Shown: in pieces, positions 34,844-51,114 of the stretch
Layout of the letters: the number at the start of each line of letters is the position of its first letter
Position numbering within the stretch: position 1 is the stretch's first letter
Assembly: GCF_005503695.1 (NCBI RefSeq)
Contig: NZ_SCMU01000001.1
Location: forward strand, 186,001 to 250,000
Reading direction: 5' to 3'
From: Sphingopyxis sp. 2PD
GTDB lineage: Bacteria; Pseudomonadota; Alphaproteobacteria; Sphingomonadales; Sphingomonadaceae
Length of the DNA stretch: 64,000 nucleotides
Program-made: the position numbers and the translations under genes
The notes under the pieces: model-generated
Databases searched by the model: none
Told to the model about the DNA's origin: nothing
What the model saw: only the letters and a program-made list of their open reading frames with translations

Positions 34844-35007
34844 CGATCGCCTGATGGCGATTCCTCGATGACCCTTTAGCCGCAAAGCGGCGGGGAAAGG
34901 CAAGCAGGTGGTTCCGCTCCATGCGGGAAGATGTGGCATATTTGCCATGAACGGCGGGTTAAAGCCGTACGATATCGGCTGCTCCGTGTCATCCGTGCAC
35001 TATGCAC

Positions 35008-35024
35008 TTGCAAACCATTTGCAA
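35008..35024. promoter_or_regulatory. Fur-like palindrome before the siderophore receptor
   Basis: TTGCAAA (35008-35014) and TTTGCAA (35018-35024) form a perfect 7-3-7 dyad 48 bases before the receptor GTG. It resembles iron-responsive Fur sites, and the downstream genes are iron-uptake genes; the regulator is inferred. Confidence 0.55.
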
Positions 35025-35072
35025 TATCACTAGCTGGCGCGACCAATTCCATCTCGCCCAGGGGAAATTATC

Positions 35073-37271
35073 GTGACGTCGGTTTCGGTTCGCATGGCTC
35101 TGATCGCCGCGGTCAGCAGCGGTCTCGCCGCGCCCGCAGCCGCCGCCGAAGGCACAGCCGATAACGCGCCCGGCGGCGACGATATCGTCGTCACCGGCTA
35201 TGTTGCCGAAGGACTGTCCGACCCGCGCACCCCGCTGCCCCTCGTCGACACCCCGAACAGCGCGACCGTCGTGACCGACCAGCTGCTCGCCGAACAGGGT
35301 CGCCGCACCCTGCGCGATGCGCTGCGCAATATCACCGGGATCAGTTTCCAAGCGGGCGAAGGCAATCCGCCGGGCGGCGGCGACAGCTTTTCGATCCGCG
35401 GCTTTGCGGGCCGCGACGACGTCTATGTCGACGGCCTGCGCGATCCGGGCAATTATTTCCGCGATCCGTTCAATGCCGACCGTTTCGAAGTGACCAAGGG
35501 TCCGGCGTCGGCGATCGCCGGACGCGGCAACATCGGCGGCTCGCTCAACATCGTTTCGCGCCAGCCGCTGCTCGAGAATCGCTACGGCGCCGAGCTGTCG
35601 GCGGGCACCGACAAATATTTACGCGCTACCGTCGACGGCAATTTCGTGCTCGACGAAGCCAATGGCGTCGCGCTGCGAATCAATGCCGTCGCGCACCGCA
35701 ATGACGAGCCCGGTTGCGACCGGGCGAAGAGCGAGCGTTGGGGGGTCAACCCCGTGCTCGGCGTCGGCCTGGGCGGCGACACGCAGGCGACCATCGGTTA
35801 TTTCTTCCTGCGGCAGGACGACCTGCCCGACATGGGCATTCCCAATGGACGCAACCGTTCGCTCGCGGGGTCGGGATTCGAGGGTGTCGCCGCGCCGGTG
35901 CGCCGTCGCAACTACTACGGTTATTCGACCGATTATCGCGATGTCGAGACGCATATCGCTTCGCTGATCGTGTCGCACCGGTTCAACGAATCGGTCGCGA
36001 TCAGCAACAAACTACGCTGGGCGCAGACCGACTATGCCCAGTCGGCGTCGTCGCCGCGCTTTGTCGGCAATGTGACGACGCTGGGGCCGACGACGGAGGC
36101 GGTTGGCAACCGCAAATTCCGCGACCAGCGCGACGAGCTGTTCGTCAACCAGACGCAGCTCGAACTGACGCTGGGCGGCGACAGTTTCCGGCACAATATC
36201 GTGGTCGGATTCGAATATGCCGACGAATTGACCAGCAACCGGCGCCAGCTCGACGCAGACGGACCGCGGTTCAACCTGTTCAACCCCACCTTCCTCGCTG
36301 CGGCGCCCGTCGCCTATAACGGCACGACGGCGCGCATCGATATGGATACCAAAAGCCTGTATCTGTTCGACACGGTCGAGATCGGCGACCGGTTCCGCAT
36401 CGTCGGCGGCCTGCGGCACGACTGGGTCGATACGCGGGTGCGCGGCATTGTCGACAGCGGTTTCACCGCCCCCGGCTTTGCCACCGACCTGTCGCAGCGC
36501 GACAGCGAGTTCAGCGGCAACGCCGCGCTCGTGTTCAAGCCGAGCGCGAACAGCAGCATCTATTTCGGCTGGGGCACCGCGTTCGAACCGTCGGGCCGCG
36601 CCGAAGTCGTCCAGTTGGCTGGCGGCAACAACAATGCACCGGTCACCGCGGCCAATTTCAACGTCAAGCCCGAACGCAGCCGCTCGTATGAGCTTGGCGG
36701 CAAACTCGAACTGCCGGGCGGGCTGTTGCTGAGCGCCGCGCTGTTCGAAATTACCAAGACCAACGCGCGCACCCCCGGCGTCAACCCCGGTGACCCCGCG
36801 GTGGTGCTGGACGGGCGTCAGCGGATTCGCGGCATCGAATTGCAGGCGGCGGGTGAAATCCTGCCCGGCTGGGACATCTTTGCCGGTTACACGCACCTCG
36901 ACGGAGAGGTCCGCAATTCGAACATTCCGGTGCAGGTCGGCCTGCCGCTCGACAACACACCGCCGCACAGCGCGACGCTGTGGACGTCGTTCGCGGTGAC
37001 CCCGGCGCTGCGCATCGGCGGCGGCGTCCAATATAATGGCAAGCGCCGTTCGGATATTCCGACCAGCCTGACCTCCGGCAACATCACGATTACCGCGCCG
37101 GCGTACACGGTGGTCGATGCCTTTGTCGAATATGGCTTGACCGACAACGTCAAGCTGCGCGCCAACGTCTATAACATCGGCGACAATTATTATTTCCAGT
37201 CGCTGGGCAGCGGCCAGTCGATCCCCGGCCCCGGCCGGTCGGGCGTGTTGACGCTCGCGCTGGATTTCTGA
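35073..37271 (+). CDS. TonB-dependent catecholate siderophore receptor (Fiu-like)
   Basis: A 732-residue outer-membrane protein with a signal peptide (to about AAAAE, residue 25) and the TonB box DDIVVTGY. The plug domain runs from about residue 50 to 165 (DALRNITGISFQAGEG; FSIRGFAGRDDVYVDGLRDPGNYFRDPFN). The rest is a 22-strand barrel ending in aromatic-terminated LTLALDF, a proper beta-signal. It imports ferric siderophores with TonB energy. Start is GTG at 35073 after AGGGGA. The PiuC-like gene follows in 51 bases, as in Fiu-YbiX pairs. Confidence 0.9.
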   Translation: MTSVSVRMALIAAVSSGLAAPAAAAEGTADNAPGGDDIVVTGYVAEGLSDPRTPLPLVDTPNSATVVTDQLLAEQGRRTLRDALRNITGISFQAGEGNPPGGGDSFSIRGFAGRDDVYVDGLRDPGNYFRDPFNADRFEVTKGPASAIAGRGNIGGSLNIVSRQPLLENRYGAELSAGTDKYLRATVDGNFVLDEANGVALRINAVAHRNDEPGCDRAKSERWGVNPVLGVGLGGDTQATIGYFFLRQDDLPDMGIPNGRNRSLAGSGFEGVAAPVRRRNYYGYSTDYRDVETHIASLIVSHRFNESVAISNKLRWAQTDYAQSASSPRFVGNVTTLGPTTEAVGNRKFRDQRDELFVNQTQLELTLGGDSFRHNIVVGFEYADELTSNRRQLDADGPRFNLFNPTFLAAAPVAYNGTTARIDMDTKSLYLFDTVEIGDRFRIVGGLRHDWVDTRVRGIVDSGFTAPGFATDLSQRDSEFSGNAALVFKPSANSSIYFGWGTAFEPSGRAEVVQLAGGNNNAPVTAANFNVKPERSRSYELGGKLELPGGLLLSAALFEITKTNARTPGVNPGDPAVVLDGRQRIRGIELQAAGEILPGWDIFAGYTHLDGEVRNSNIPVQVGLPLDNTPPHSATLWTSFAVTPALRIGGGVQYNGKRRSDIPTSLTSGNITITAPAYTVVDAFVEYGLTDNVKLRANVYNIGDNYYFQSLGSGQSIPGPGRSGVLTLALDF

Positions 37272-37322
37272 TGCCGTCCCCCGGGGCTTGCCGCGCCGCG
37301 ATCCCCGGGGCATGACGCCGCC

Positions 37323-38003
37323 ATGTATCTGGTCATCGACAATGTTCTGACTGGCGAAGCGCTCGCCCGTGCGCAAGCCTTGCTCGCCGACGCCCCCTGG
37401 GCCGACGGCCGGGCCACCGCCGGCTATCAGTCGGCGGGGGTCAAACGCAATGAACAGCTGCCCGAACGCCACCCGCTGACGCAGCAGCTGCAAGAGATTG
37501 TCGAGGGCGGTCTCGCCGCCAGCCTGTTGTTCCAGTCGGCGGCGTTGCCGCGGCATATCTTTCCGCCGCTGTTCAACCGCTATGCCAGCGGCCATGATTT
37601 CGGCACCCATGTCGACAATGCCATCCGCCAAGCGCCCGGTGGCGCCGCGCTCCGCACCGACCTGTCGGCGACTTTGTTCCTTGCCGACCCCGCCAGCTAC
37701 GATGGCGGCGAGCTGGAGGTCGAGGACGGTAGCGCGTCGCATCGCTTCAAGCTCGCGGCGGGGTCGATGCTGCTCTACCCGGCCACGACGCTGCACCGCG
37801 TGACGCCGGTGACGCGCGGCGCGCGCCTCGCCAGCTTCTTCTGGGTCCAGAGCCTGGTTGCCGATGCGGCCCGCCGCGCAATCCTGTTCGACATCGACCT
37901 TGGCATCCAGTCGCTGCGCCCGCGCGTCGGCGACCAGGATCCGGCGTTAATCGCGCTCGCCGGCGCGTATCACAATCTGCTGCGCCAATGGGCGCAACCT
38001 TAG
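37323..38003 (+). CDS. piuC: PKHD-type Fe(II)/2-oxoglutarate dioxygenase (PiuC/YbiX-like)
   Basis: A 226-residue protein, the usual length for PiuC. The iron ligands are HVD in GHDFGTHVDNAIRQ (about residues 96-98) and His in TTLHRVTPVTRGARLASFFWVQS (about 157), where the arginine that holds 2-oxoglutarate follows. Genes of this family lie beside iron-siderophore receptors in many proteobacteria; the hydroxylated substrate is unknown. Likely cotranscribed with the receptor and iron-regulated. Confidence 0.92.
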   Translation: MYLVIDNVLTGEALARAQALLADAPWADGRATAGYQSAGVKRNEQLPERHPLTQQLQEIVEGGLAASLLFQSAALPRHIFPPLFNRYASGHDFGTHVDNAIRQAPGGAALRTDLSATLFLADPASYDGGELEVEDGSASHRFKLAAGSMLLYPATTLHRVTPVTRGARLASFFWVQSLVADAARRAILFDIDLGIQSLRPRVGDQDPALIALAGAYHNLLRQWAQP

Positions 38004-38035
38004 GCGTTGCGAACGCCTTCCTGAAAGGATTGACG

Positions 38036-38380
38036 ATGAAAGCAACCATCTGGCACAACCCCGCCTGCGGTACCTCGCGCAAGACGCTGGCGATCCTCCA
38101 AGAGACGCCGGGCATCGAGCTGACCGTCGTCGAATATCTGAAACAGCCCTATGCCGCCGACCAGCTCCGCGAGCTGTTCACTGCCGCGGGCCTGACTGCG
38201 CGCGATGCGCTGCGCCTGCGCGGCACCGATGCCGAGGAACGCGGACTGAACGACGCGAGCGAAGACGCGATCATCGCCGCGATGGCCGCTAACCCGGCCT
38301 ATGTCGAGCGCCCTATCGTCCGGACCGACAAGGGCGTCCGACTTTGCCGCCCGCAGGACGTCGTGCGCGAAATTCTCTGA
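38036..38380 (+). CDS. arsC: Arsenate reductase (glutaredoxin type)
   Basis: A 114-residue ArsC-family protein. The catalytic cysteine is Cys11 in HNPACGTSRKTL, and RPIVRTDKGVRLCRP (about 92-106) has the arginines that bind arsenate. The enzyme reduces arsenate with glutathione and glutaredoxin. No arsenite pump or arsR is next to it, and some members of the ArsC/YffB fold are not arsenate reductases. Start 38036 follows AAAGGA; an upstream ATG at 37988 overlaps piuC. Confidence 0.85.
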   Translation: MKATIWHNPACGTSRKTLAILQETPGIELTVVEYLKQPYAADQLRELFTAAGLTARDALRLRGTDAEERGLNDASEDAIIAAMAANPAYVERPIVRTDKGVRLCRPQDVVREIL

Positions 38381-38431
38381 CGCGGCCTGTGCCGACGCGC
38401 ACGCCGCGATCGGCAGTCGCCATCGGCACAG

Positions 38432-38463
38432 CAAAAAGGGCCACGGACAATGTCCGCGGCCCC
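38432..38463 (-). terminator. Rho-independent terminator of the small membrane protein gene
   Basis: On the minus strand, GGCCGCGGACA pairs with TGTCCGTGGCC, with a short loop, followed by CTTTTTGC. It lies 27 bases past the stop at 38490. Confidence 0.75.
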
Positions 38464-38489
38464 TCCTGTAACTCGAATTGCAAACCCGA

Positions 38490-38714
38490 TTACGGGCTCG
38501 TCGGTTCGTCGTCACCGTCGGTCAGCAGCACGATGGCGGCGATAATGCCGACAGCGGCGAGCGCGATGACGATCCAGCTGGTTTCGCCTTCCAGCTCGCT
38601 CTGACCTTCGACGGCCGAAGCAGCGCGAACGCCCTGCGCCGCCGATGCAGCGACCGGCGCCGCGATCATTGACGTTGCAGCGAGGCTAACCGCCGCCTTC
38701 TTGAACAGATTCAT
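38490..38714 (-). CDS. Small single-pass membrane protein, unknown function
   Basis: A 74-residue protein starting MNLFKKAAVSLAATSMIAAPVAASAA, a cleavable signal. A second hydrophobic stretch WIVIALAAVGIIAAIVLL (about 47-64) is followed by an acidic tail TDGDDEPTSP. Processing would leave a 48-residue peptide with one membrane helix. No family is recognised. It has its own terminator and a 166-base upstream region shared with recF, so it is likely a real monocistronic gene. Confidence 0.65.
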   Translation of the reverse strand: MNLFKKAAVSLAATSMIAAPVAASAAQGVRAASAVEGQSELEGETSWIVIALAAVGIIAAIVLLTDGDDEPTSP

Positions 38715-38880
38715 TTCATACTCCCTGGATGGAAAGCTTGTGTGGATCGACCTCGATTAACGCTACGCTATTGTTCCACAATCAGGATTCATAGCGCGTT
38801 ACATGCATATTGCAATGCGCGATCAAGAACATCGACCCGAAATTACCGCCAGATCGGCGCAATTGCACGCGCACGATGTA

Positions 38881-39990
38881 CTAGTCCACGGCGATCCGTC
38901 CGCCACTAATGGCGAATCGCATCACCGGTCCGGGCATGTCGGCAAACAGTGCCGACTCGGTGCCGGTCAGCCACACCTGCCCCCCCTGCCCCGCCAGCCG
39001 CGCATAGAGCGCCGCGCGGCGCCGCGGGTCGAGGTGCGCCGCCACCTCATCCAGCAACAGCACGGGTCGCTGCCCGCGCGACCGCGCGACGCAGTCGCTA
39101 TGCGCCAGGACCAGCGACAACAGCATTGCCTTTTGCTCGCCGGTGGAACAGCGCGCCGCGGCGCGGCCCGTCGCGGCGTGGAGCGCGACCAGATCGTCGC
39201 GGTGCGGCCCCGCGGTCGCGCGGCCCGCCGCCGCGTCGATCCGCCGACGTCCCGCAAACAAGGCCTGCAACGCCGCCGCCTCATGCGGGGCGGCACGCAC
39301 CGCCCCGTCGCTATCGACCAACGTCAGCAGCGGGCGGGCAAAGGGCGCATCGGGCTGGTCGGCCAGTTCGGCAGACAGCGCCGCCAGCGTTGCCTGCCGC
39401 GCCGCGTCCAGCGCCGCGCCATGTTCGGCCAGTTGTGCCTCCAAGCTCGCAAGCCATTGCGGGTCGGCGCTGGCAGGATCAGCCAACAGCTTGCCGCGCG
39501 CGCGTAGCGCCGCCTCATAGCGGTTGCTATGCTGCGCATGCCGTGGGTCGAGCGCCAGCACCAGCCGATCGAGGAAGCGCCGCCGGTTGCCCGCCGTCTC
39601 GACGAACAGCCGGTCCATTGCCGGAGTCAGCCACAGCACCCCCAACCATTCGCCGAGCGACGCCGCGGCGGCCGCGCTGCTGTTGATCCGCACGATCCGC
39701 CGTCCCGGATGCGCGGGCTCGATCCCCGTGCCCAGCGATACCGGCGGCAGGTCGTCACCGGCGAGCACTTCGGCAAAAACCGCAAAGCCGCCGCTCGCGC
39801 CGTCGCGCACCATCTCGCCCAGCGCCGCACGGCGTAGCCCGCGTCCCGGCGCGAGCAGCGAAATCGCCTCCAATATATTGGTCTTGCCCGCGCCATTGTC
39901 GCCGTGCAGCGCAACCAGCCCCGGCCCGGCGACGAGTTCCGCGGCGGCATGATTGCGAAAATCGGTCAGCGAAAGGCGGGTCAGCGTCAT
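38881..39990 (-). CDS. recF: DNA replication and repair protein
   Basis: A 369-residue SMC-like ATPase that helps load RecA at gaps with RecO and RecR. The N-terminus has [14 protein letters not shown] and Walker [12 protein letters not shown] (about residues 30-40). The signature [16 protein letters not shown] and Walker [14 protein letters not shown] lie near the C-terminus, as in the family. Unlike in many bacteria it is not seen here next to dnaN or gyrB; neighbours are a small membrane protein and the psp-like genes. Confidence 0.92.
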   Translation of the reverse strand: MTLTRLSLTDFRNHAAAELVAGPGLVALHGDNGAGKTNILEAISLLAPGRGLRRAALGEMVRDGASGGFAVFAEVLAGDDLPPVSLGTGIEPAHPGRRIVRINSSAAAAASLGEWLGVLWLTPAMDRLFVETAGNRRRFLDRLVLALDPRHAQHSNRYEAALRARGKLLADPASADPQWLASLEAQLAEHGAALDAARQATLAALSAELADQPDAPFARPLLTLVDSDGAVRAAPHEAAALQALFAGRRRIDAAAGRATAGPHRDDLVALHAATGRAAARCSTGEQKAMLLSLVLAHSDCVARSRGQRPVLLLDEVAAHLDPRRRAALYARLAGQGGQVWLTGTESALFADMPGPVMRFAISGGRIAVD

Positions 39991-40248
39991 CCTATATGCC
40001 GCCTACCGCAGCTCATCGGACCGCGCCAGCCCACACCCGCCCGCACCGCACCCCCTATCGTCCTCCCGGGGAAAGCCGGGATCCCGCCCTCGCGCCCAAA
40101 CGCCATCAAACAGCGACGCATCGTCCAATCAGGAACCCATACGGACATTTTTCCCAATAACGGGAAATTTCGCCATCTCATTGTAAATTCTGCGCTGCAA
40201 TAATCTGTCGCAGGCCAAAAAACCACGCTTAACAGCCAATGAATGAAA
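39991..40248. other. Non-coding stretch before the psp-like operon
   Basis: About 260 bases upstream of the sigma-54 promoter. Includes one short self-complementary element around 40065-40087 (TCCCGGGGAAAGCCGGGATC, family E core). The AT-rich part from 40100 would be a place for an enhancer-binding protein. No gene is seen. Confidence 0.6.
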
Positions 40249-40265
40249 TTGGCACGCTCCCTGCA
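40249..40265 (+). promoter_or_regulatory. Sigma-54 type promoter upstream of the psp-like genes
   Basis: TTGGCACGCTCCCTGCA has GG at 40251-40252 and GC at 40263-40264, exactly 10 bases between them, and TGGCACG in the -24 element. This fits the sigma-54 consensus (TGGCACG-N4-TTGC) well. Transcription would start near 40275 and give a 48-base leader. Psp operons of other proteobacteria are sigma-54 driven through the activator PspF; no activator gene is near here. Confidence 0.7.
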
Positions 40266-40322
40266 TAACGGTTGGCATCCACCGGGATGACCCGGATGGA
40301 AGGTTCAAGGAAGGAAAACATC

Positions 40323-40436
40323 ATGGCCCATTTCAATGTCGACTCGTTCAAGAGCTATGCGATCGCTGCCGTTGCTTCGCTGTATTGCTCGATCATGCTT
40401 CTCGCCGCTGCCGGTCCCAGCAACCTGCTTGCCTGA
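40323..40436 (+). CDS. 37-residue membrane peptide, unknown function
   Basis: The frame runs ATG at 40323 to TGA at 40434 and encodes a 37-residue peptide: a polar start MAHFNVDSFKSY followed by a hydrophobic helix of alternating Ala, Leu, Ile, Tyr and Cys and a short tail PSNLLA. AAGGAAGG lies about 6 bases before the ATG. It directly follows a sigma-54 promoter and precedes pspC, so it may be a small partner of PspC, in the place PspB or PspD hold elsewhere. No homology is claimed. Confidence 0.6.
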   Translation: MAHFNVDSFKSYAIAAVASLYCSIMLLAAAGPSNLLA

Positions 40437-40457
40437 TCAACGCAGCGCGTAAAACGC

Positions 40458-40483
40458 CGGCCCTCAGCTTGTCGAAGGGGCCG
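40458..40483. repeat. Half copy of family A palindrome
   Basis: CGGCCCTCAGCTTGTCGAAGGGGCCG carries the TTGTCGAAGGG core once and closes on itself by GGCC ends. It lies between the 37-residue peptide gene and pspC and might loosen their coupling. Confidence 0.55.
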
Positions 40484-40500
40484 GGATGGAAAGGAATGAA

Positions 40501-40680
40501 ATGAAACAGGGTTTTCGCAAGAATCGTCGCGACGGGATGATCTTCGGCGTCTGCGCCGGCATGTCTGACCAGTTCGGCATCGACGTCTTGTGGACGCGCG
40601 TCGGCTTTGTCGCCTTGACGCTTCTGGGCTTCGGCCTGCCGCTGCTGCTGTACCTCGCCGTCGCGATCCTCGCGCCCTAG
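40501..40680 (+). CDS. pspC: PspC-domain small membrane protein
   Basis: A 59-residue protein covering only the PspC domain: RKNRRDGMIFGVCAGMSDQFGIDVLWTRVGFVALTLLGFGLPLLLYLAVAILAP with two helices. PspC is an envelope stress sensor of the phage-shock response that signals to PspA and PspF in enterobacteria. The C-terminal leucine zipper of E. coli PspC is absent. Start 40501 has AAGGA 5 bases upstream; ATG at 40486 is an alternative. A terminator follows. pspA is not in the window. Confidence 0.85.
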   Translation: MKQGFRKNRRDGMIFGVCAGMSDQFGIDVLWTRVGFVALTLLGFGLPLLLYLAVAILAP

Positions 40681-40747
40681 GAGGCAGCCAAAGGGCCGGG
40701 CGCCTTTCAGGCGCAGTCGCACCGGCCCGCACATTCCCAAGCAACCA

Positions 40748-40785
40748 AGGGCTCACCGGCCACCCCGGTGGGCCCTTTTCTGTTT
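40748..40785 (+). terminator. Rho-independent terminator after pspC
   Basis: GGGCTCACCGG and CCGGTGGGCCC form a long stem with one mismatch and a short loop, followed by TTTTCTGTTT. Confidence 0.8.
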
Positions 40786-40818
40786 GACGATCCCGCAGCC
40801 AAGAGAATTGCGCCTTAG

Positions 40819-40902
40819 CCCGTTCGCATCGAGTGAAGTCGAGATGCCCCTCGACCTTGTGCCAAGCCGATCAGTGTCTCGACTTCGCTCGACACGAACG
40901 GG
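40819..40902. repeat. Inverted repeat, CCCGTTCG type
   Basis: CCCGTTCGCATCGAGTGAAG and TCGACACGAACGGG with the core TCTCGACTTCGCTCGA form two arms of about 27 bases with a loop of about 30 bases. It is one of three elements packed into the 548-base gap between pspC and rpoC, where no gene is seen. Confidence 0.7.
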
Positions 40903-40941
40903 ACCGAAAGTTGTCCGCTAACGACCGGTTGCGGACATAAC

Positions 40942-41130
40942 GATCCTCCCCCAACGGGGGAGGGGGACCACCCGAAGGGTGGTGGAGGGGCACAGGAGGT
41001 TACCGCAGCGCCGGGCCTAAAGAACTGCGCTTCCGGGAGCCTCGCGGTGAAGTACGACTTCGGCGGCAAGGCAAACCGATGGTGCCCCTCTACCAGCTTC
41101 GCTGGTCCCCCTCCCCGTTCCGGGGAGGAT
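40942..41130. repeat. Large inverted repeat (family C) with internal hairpins
   Basis: ATCCTCCCCCAACGGGGGAG at one end is inverted at the other (CTCCCCGTTCCGGGGAGGAT), and the inner halves ACCACCCGAAGGGTGGT and ACCAGCTTCGCTGGT are hairpins of similar form. About 85 unrelated bases lie in between. Confidence 0.65.
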
Positions 41131-41160
41131 TGCTCAGTCCGCTCCCCACCCCAAGGCCGC

Positions 41161-41200
41161 CAAAGAAAGAGCCCCGCCAGATCGCTCCGGCGGGGCTCAT
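41161..41200 (-). terminator. Terminator of the rpoB-rpoC operon
   Basis: AGCCCCGCC (41170-41178) and GGCGGGGCT (41189-41197) form a 9-bp stem with a 10-base loop. Read on the minus strand, the stem is followed by CTTTCTTTG. It lies about 30 bases past the rpoC stop. Confidence 0.8.
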
Positions 41201-41228
41201 TTCTGTCAGCCAAAGGCCGAGGTGAAGC

Positions 41229-45515
<4,287 letters not shown>

Positions 45516-45532
45516 ATTCTAGCTCCACTCTT

Positions 45533-45557
45533 CCCCCTTCGCGTCGGGCGAAGGGGG
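45533..45557 (-). promoter_or_regulatory. Intercistronic hairpin between rpoB and rpoC
   Basis: CCCCCTTCGC and GCGAAGGGGG form a perfect 10-bp stem with a 5-base loop, with no T run after it on the minus strand. It may be an RNA-processing or stability element. The rpoC ribosome binding site GGAG follows it. Confidence 0.6.
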
Positions 45558-45570
45558 TGAGGAAAAGATC

Positions 45571-49749
<4,179 letters not shown>

Positions 49750-49800
49750 AAGTGATTGTCTCGCCTGTCAAAAAGTCAAAATCGCGGGCGCATCGACGCG

Positions 49801-49839
49801 AAAAAAGCCGCAAGCAACCGTTGCCGGTTTACCGCAGCT
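49801..49839 (-). terminator. Terminator-like hairpin in the rpoB leader
   Basis: On the minus strand AGCTGCGG pairs with TGCGGCT-type sequence (with G-U pairs), enclosing a stem AACCG-GCAA-CGGTT with a GNRA loop, and TTTTTT follows directly. It lies 52 bases before the rpoB ATG, inside the transcript made by the promoter at 49928-49956, so it could attenuate rpoB transcription. If that promoter is weak it could instead end transcription of the upstream gene. Confidence 0.6.
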
Positions 49840-49927
49840 TTCCAACGCCTGTCGAAATCCCCGCCGACCTATCCGTACAATCCGCTGCGCAAGGCGGACT
49901 CTATCTCGGACGATGGGGTGTGGGGGC

Positions 49928-49956
49928 GATATAGGTTTGGGAGGGTCAGGTGTCAA
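49928..49956 (-). promoter_or_regulatory. Sigma-70 promoter for rpoB-rpoC
   Basis: On the minus strand TTGACA (49956-49951) and TATATC (49933-49928) are 17 bases apart, close to ideal. Transcription would begin near 49921, giving a leader of about 170 bases. Confidence 0.75.
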
Positions 49957-49998
49957 CGGGCGGGCTCGCGATCGCCCGTCCTAAATCGTCAGCCCGCG

Positions 49999-50412
49999 CT
50001 ATTCGGACGCGTCGCGCTGGGCGTCGGCGACGAGTAGCGCGCCGCCGATCAGCAACACCCCGGCGCCGATCGCGATCCAGCCGACCGTCGACACATTGTT
50101 CCGCCGACTGGTATCGATCGGTCTCCCGTTGAGCAGCAGCCGGTTGTCACGCTCCAGCGAAAAGCCGATCCGCGTTTCGTTCGGACGGTGCCCGCTGCTC
50201 GATTGGCGGGTGCCATAGAAACCGACCACGTCACGGGTCAGGCGGAGTTCGACGCGGGGCGGCGCTTTCGCTCGCTCACCGCCAATCGGGATGGTCAGGC
50301 CTACGCCCACGACGCCGTCAACGCGCGTCAGCCCATTTTGATAGCTTAGCGGCTCTGCAACCGTCGAGGTCGTCAACGCCGCAGCAATCACCAGCCCACC
50401 CAGAATCCGCAT
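49999..50412 (-). CDS. Exported hypothetical protein with C-terminal membrane helix
   Basis: A 137-residue protein with a signal peptide (MRILGGLVIAAALTTSTVA, about 19 residues). The middle is rich in beta-type segments (VGVGLTIPIGGERAKAPPRVELRLTRDVVGFYG). A second hydrophobic stretch VGWIAIGAGVLLIGGALLVA (about 107-128) lies near the end. The GLTIPIGG motif recalls small outer-membrane barrel-like proteins, but no family is recognised. It lies upstream of rpoB on the same strand. Confidence 0.6.
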   Translation of the reverse strand: MRILGGLVIAAALTTSTVAEPLSYQNGLTRVDGVVGVGLTIPIGGERAKAPPRVELRLTRDVVGFYGTRQSSSGHRPNETRIGFSLERDNRLLLNGRPIDTSRRNNVSTVGWIAIGAGVLLIGGALLVADAQRDASE

Positions 50413-50523
50413 AGCCGCCCCTTTGCCCGTTCGATTCTCATTCAGGCTGATCGTCGCAAGTTATGCTGGCCCAGCAAGGCCCAAAACAGCACTAGTACGC
50501 GAAATCGAACGACCGCGCCGGCG

Positions 50524-51060
50524 CTACGCCGGTTTCCAGCTCTTGCGATCTTCTGCCTGCTTGAGCACCTCGAACGCCGCCTGCCCCGCCGCAAAGCGCT
50601 TGGCGGCGTCGGCGTCGCCGGGTTTGACGTCGGGGTGGGTTTCCTTCGCCAGCGCGCGCCATGCTTTCTTGACCGCTTCGAAATCGGCGTCGGGTTCGAG
50701 GTCCAGCACGTCGAGCGCGCGCATTTCGTCGCTGCTGCGCGTGCCGTCGCCGGGGCCGCCCCACGCATAATGCTGCGCTCGCGCATAGCTGCGCGCGCCC
50801 TGCGCTTCCTCGGCGGCGCGGGCGGCGGCGTCTTCGGCGCTCAGCCCTTCGAAATAATCCCAGCCGCGATTATATTCGGCGGCATGGGTTTCGCAGAAAT
50901 ACCAGCGCTCGGGGCTGTTCGGGGACTTCGGCGCGGGGCAGTTGCCGGGGTTGCTACAACCGTGCCGATCGCACAGGCGGACCTTCTGCGCCTCATTGTT
51001 CGAACCATAGGGGCGCCAGCGGGGGAAACCCCAGTCATCGGATCTTTTGGCGCGGCTCAT
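50524..51060 (-). CDS. DnaJ-domain protein with N-terminal Cys/His region
   Basis: A 178-residue protein. Residues about 115-175 are a J domain, ALDVLDLEPDADFEAVKKAWRALAKETHPDVKPGD, with the HPD motif that stimulates Hsp70. The N-terminal part has CDRHGCSNPGNCPAP and WYFCETHAAEYN, five cysteines plus histidines that could form a zinc site. It is not DnaJ itself: there are no G/F region or CxxCxGxG repeats. It may bring a special client to DnaK. Start at 51060 preferred; 51069 adds three residues. Confidence 0.8.
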   Translation of the reverse strand: MSRAKRSDDWGFPRWRPYGSNNEAQKVRLCDRHGCSNPGNCPAPKSPNSPERWYFCETHAAEYNRGWDYFEGLSAEDAAARAAEEAQGARSYARAQHYAWGGPGDGTRSSDEMRALDVLDLEPDADFEAVKKAWRALAKETHPDVKPGDADAAKRFAAGQAAFEVLKQAEDRKSWKPA

Positions 51061-51114
51061 CAGCCCCATGTAGCCATTGGTCGGCCTGATTGCTAGCCGT
51101 CGGCCGCCACAAAC

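Noticed and set aside
40942-41130. Replication origin or attachment site in the repeat cluster
   Set aside because: No DnaA boxes, integrase or duplicated tRNA end are seen; the structures fit common intergenic repeats.
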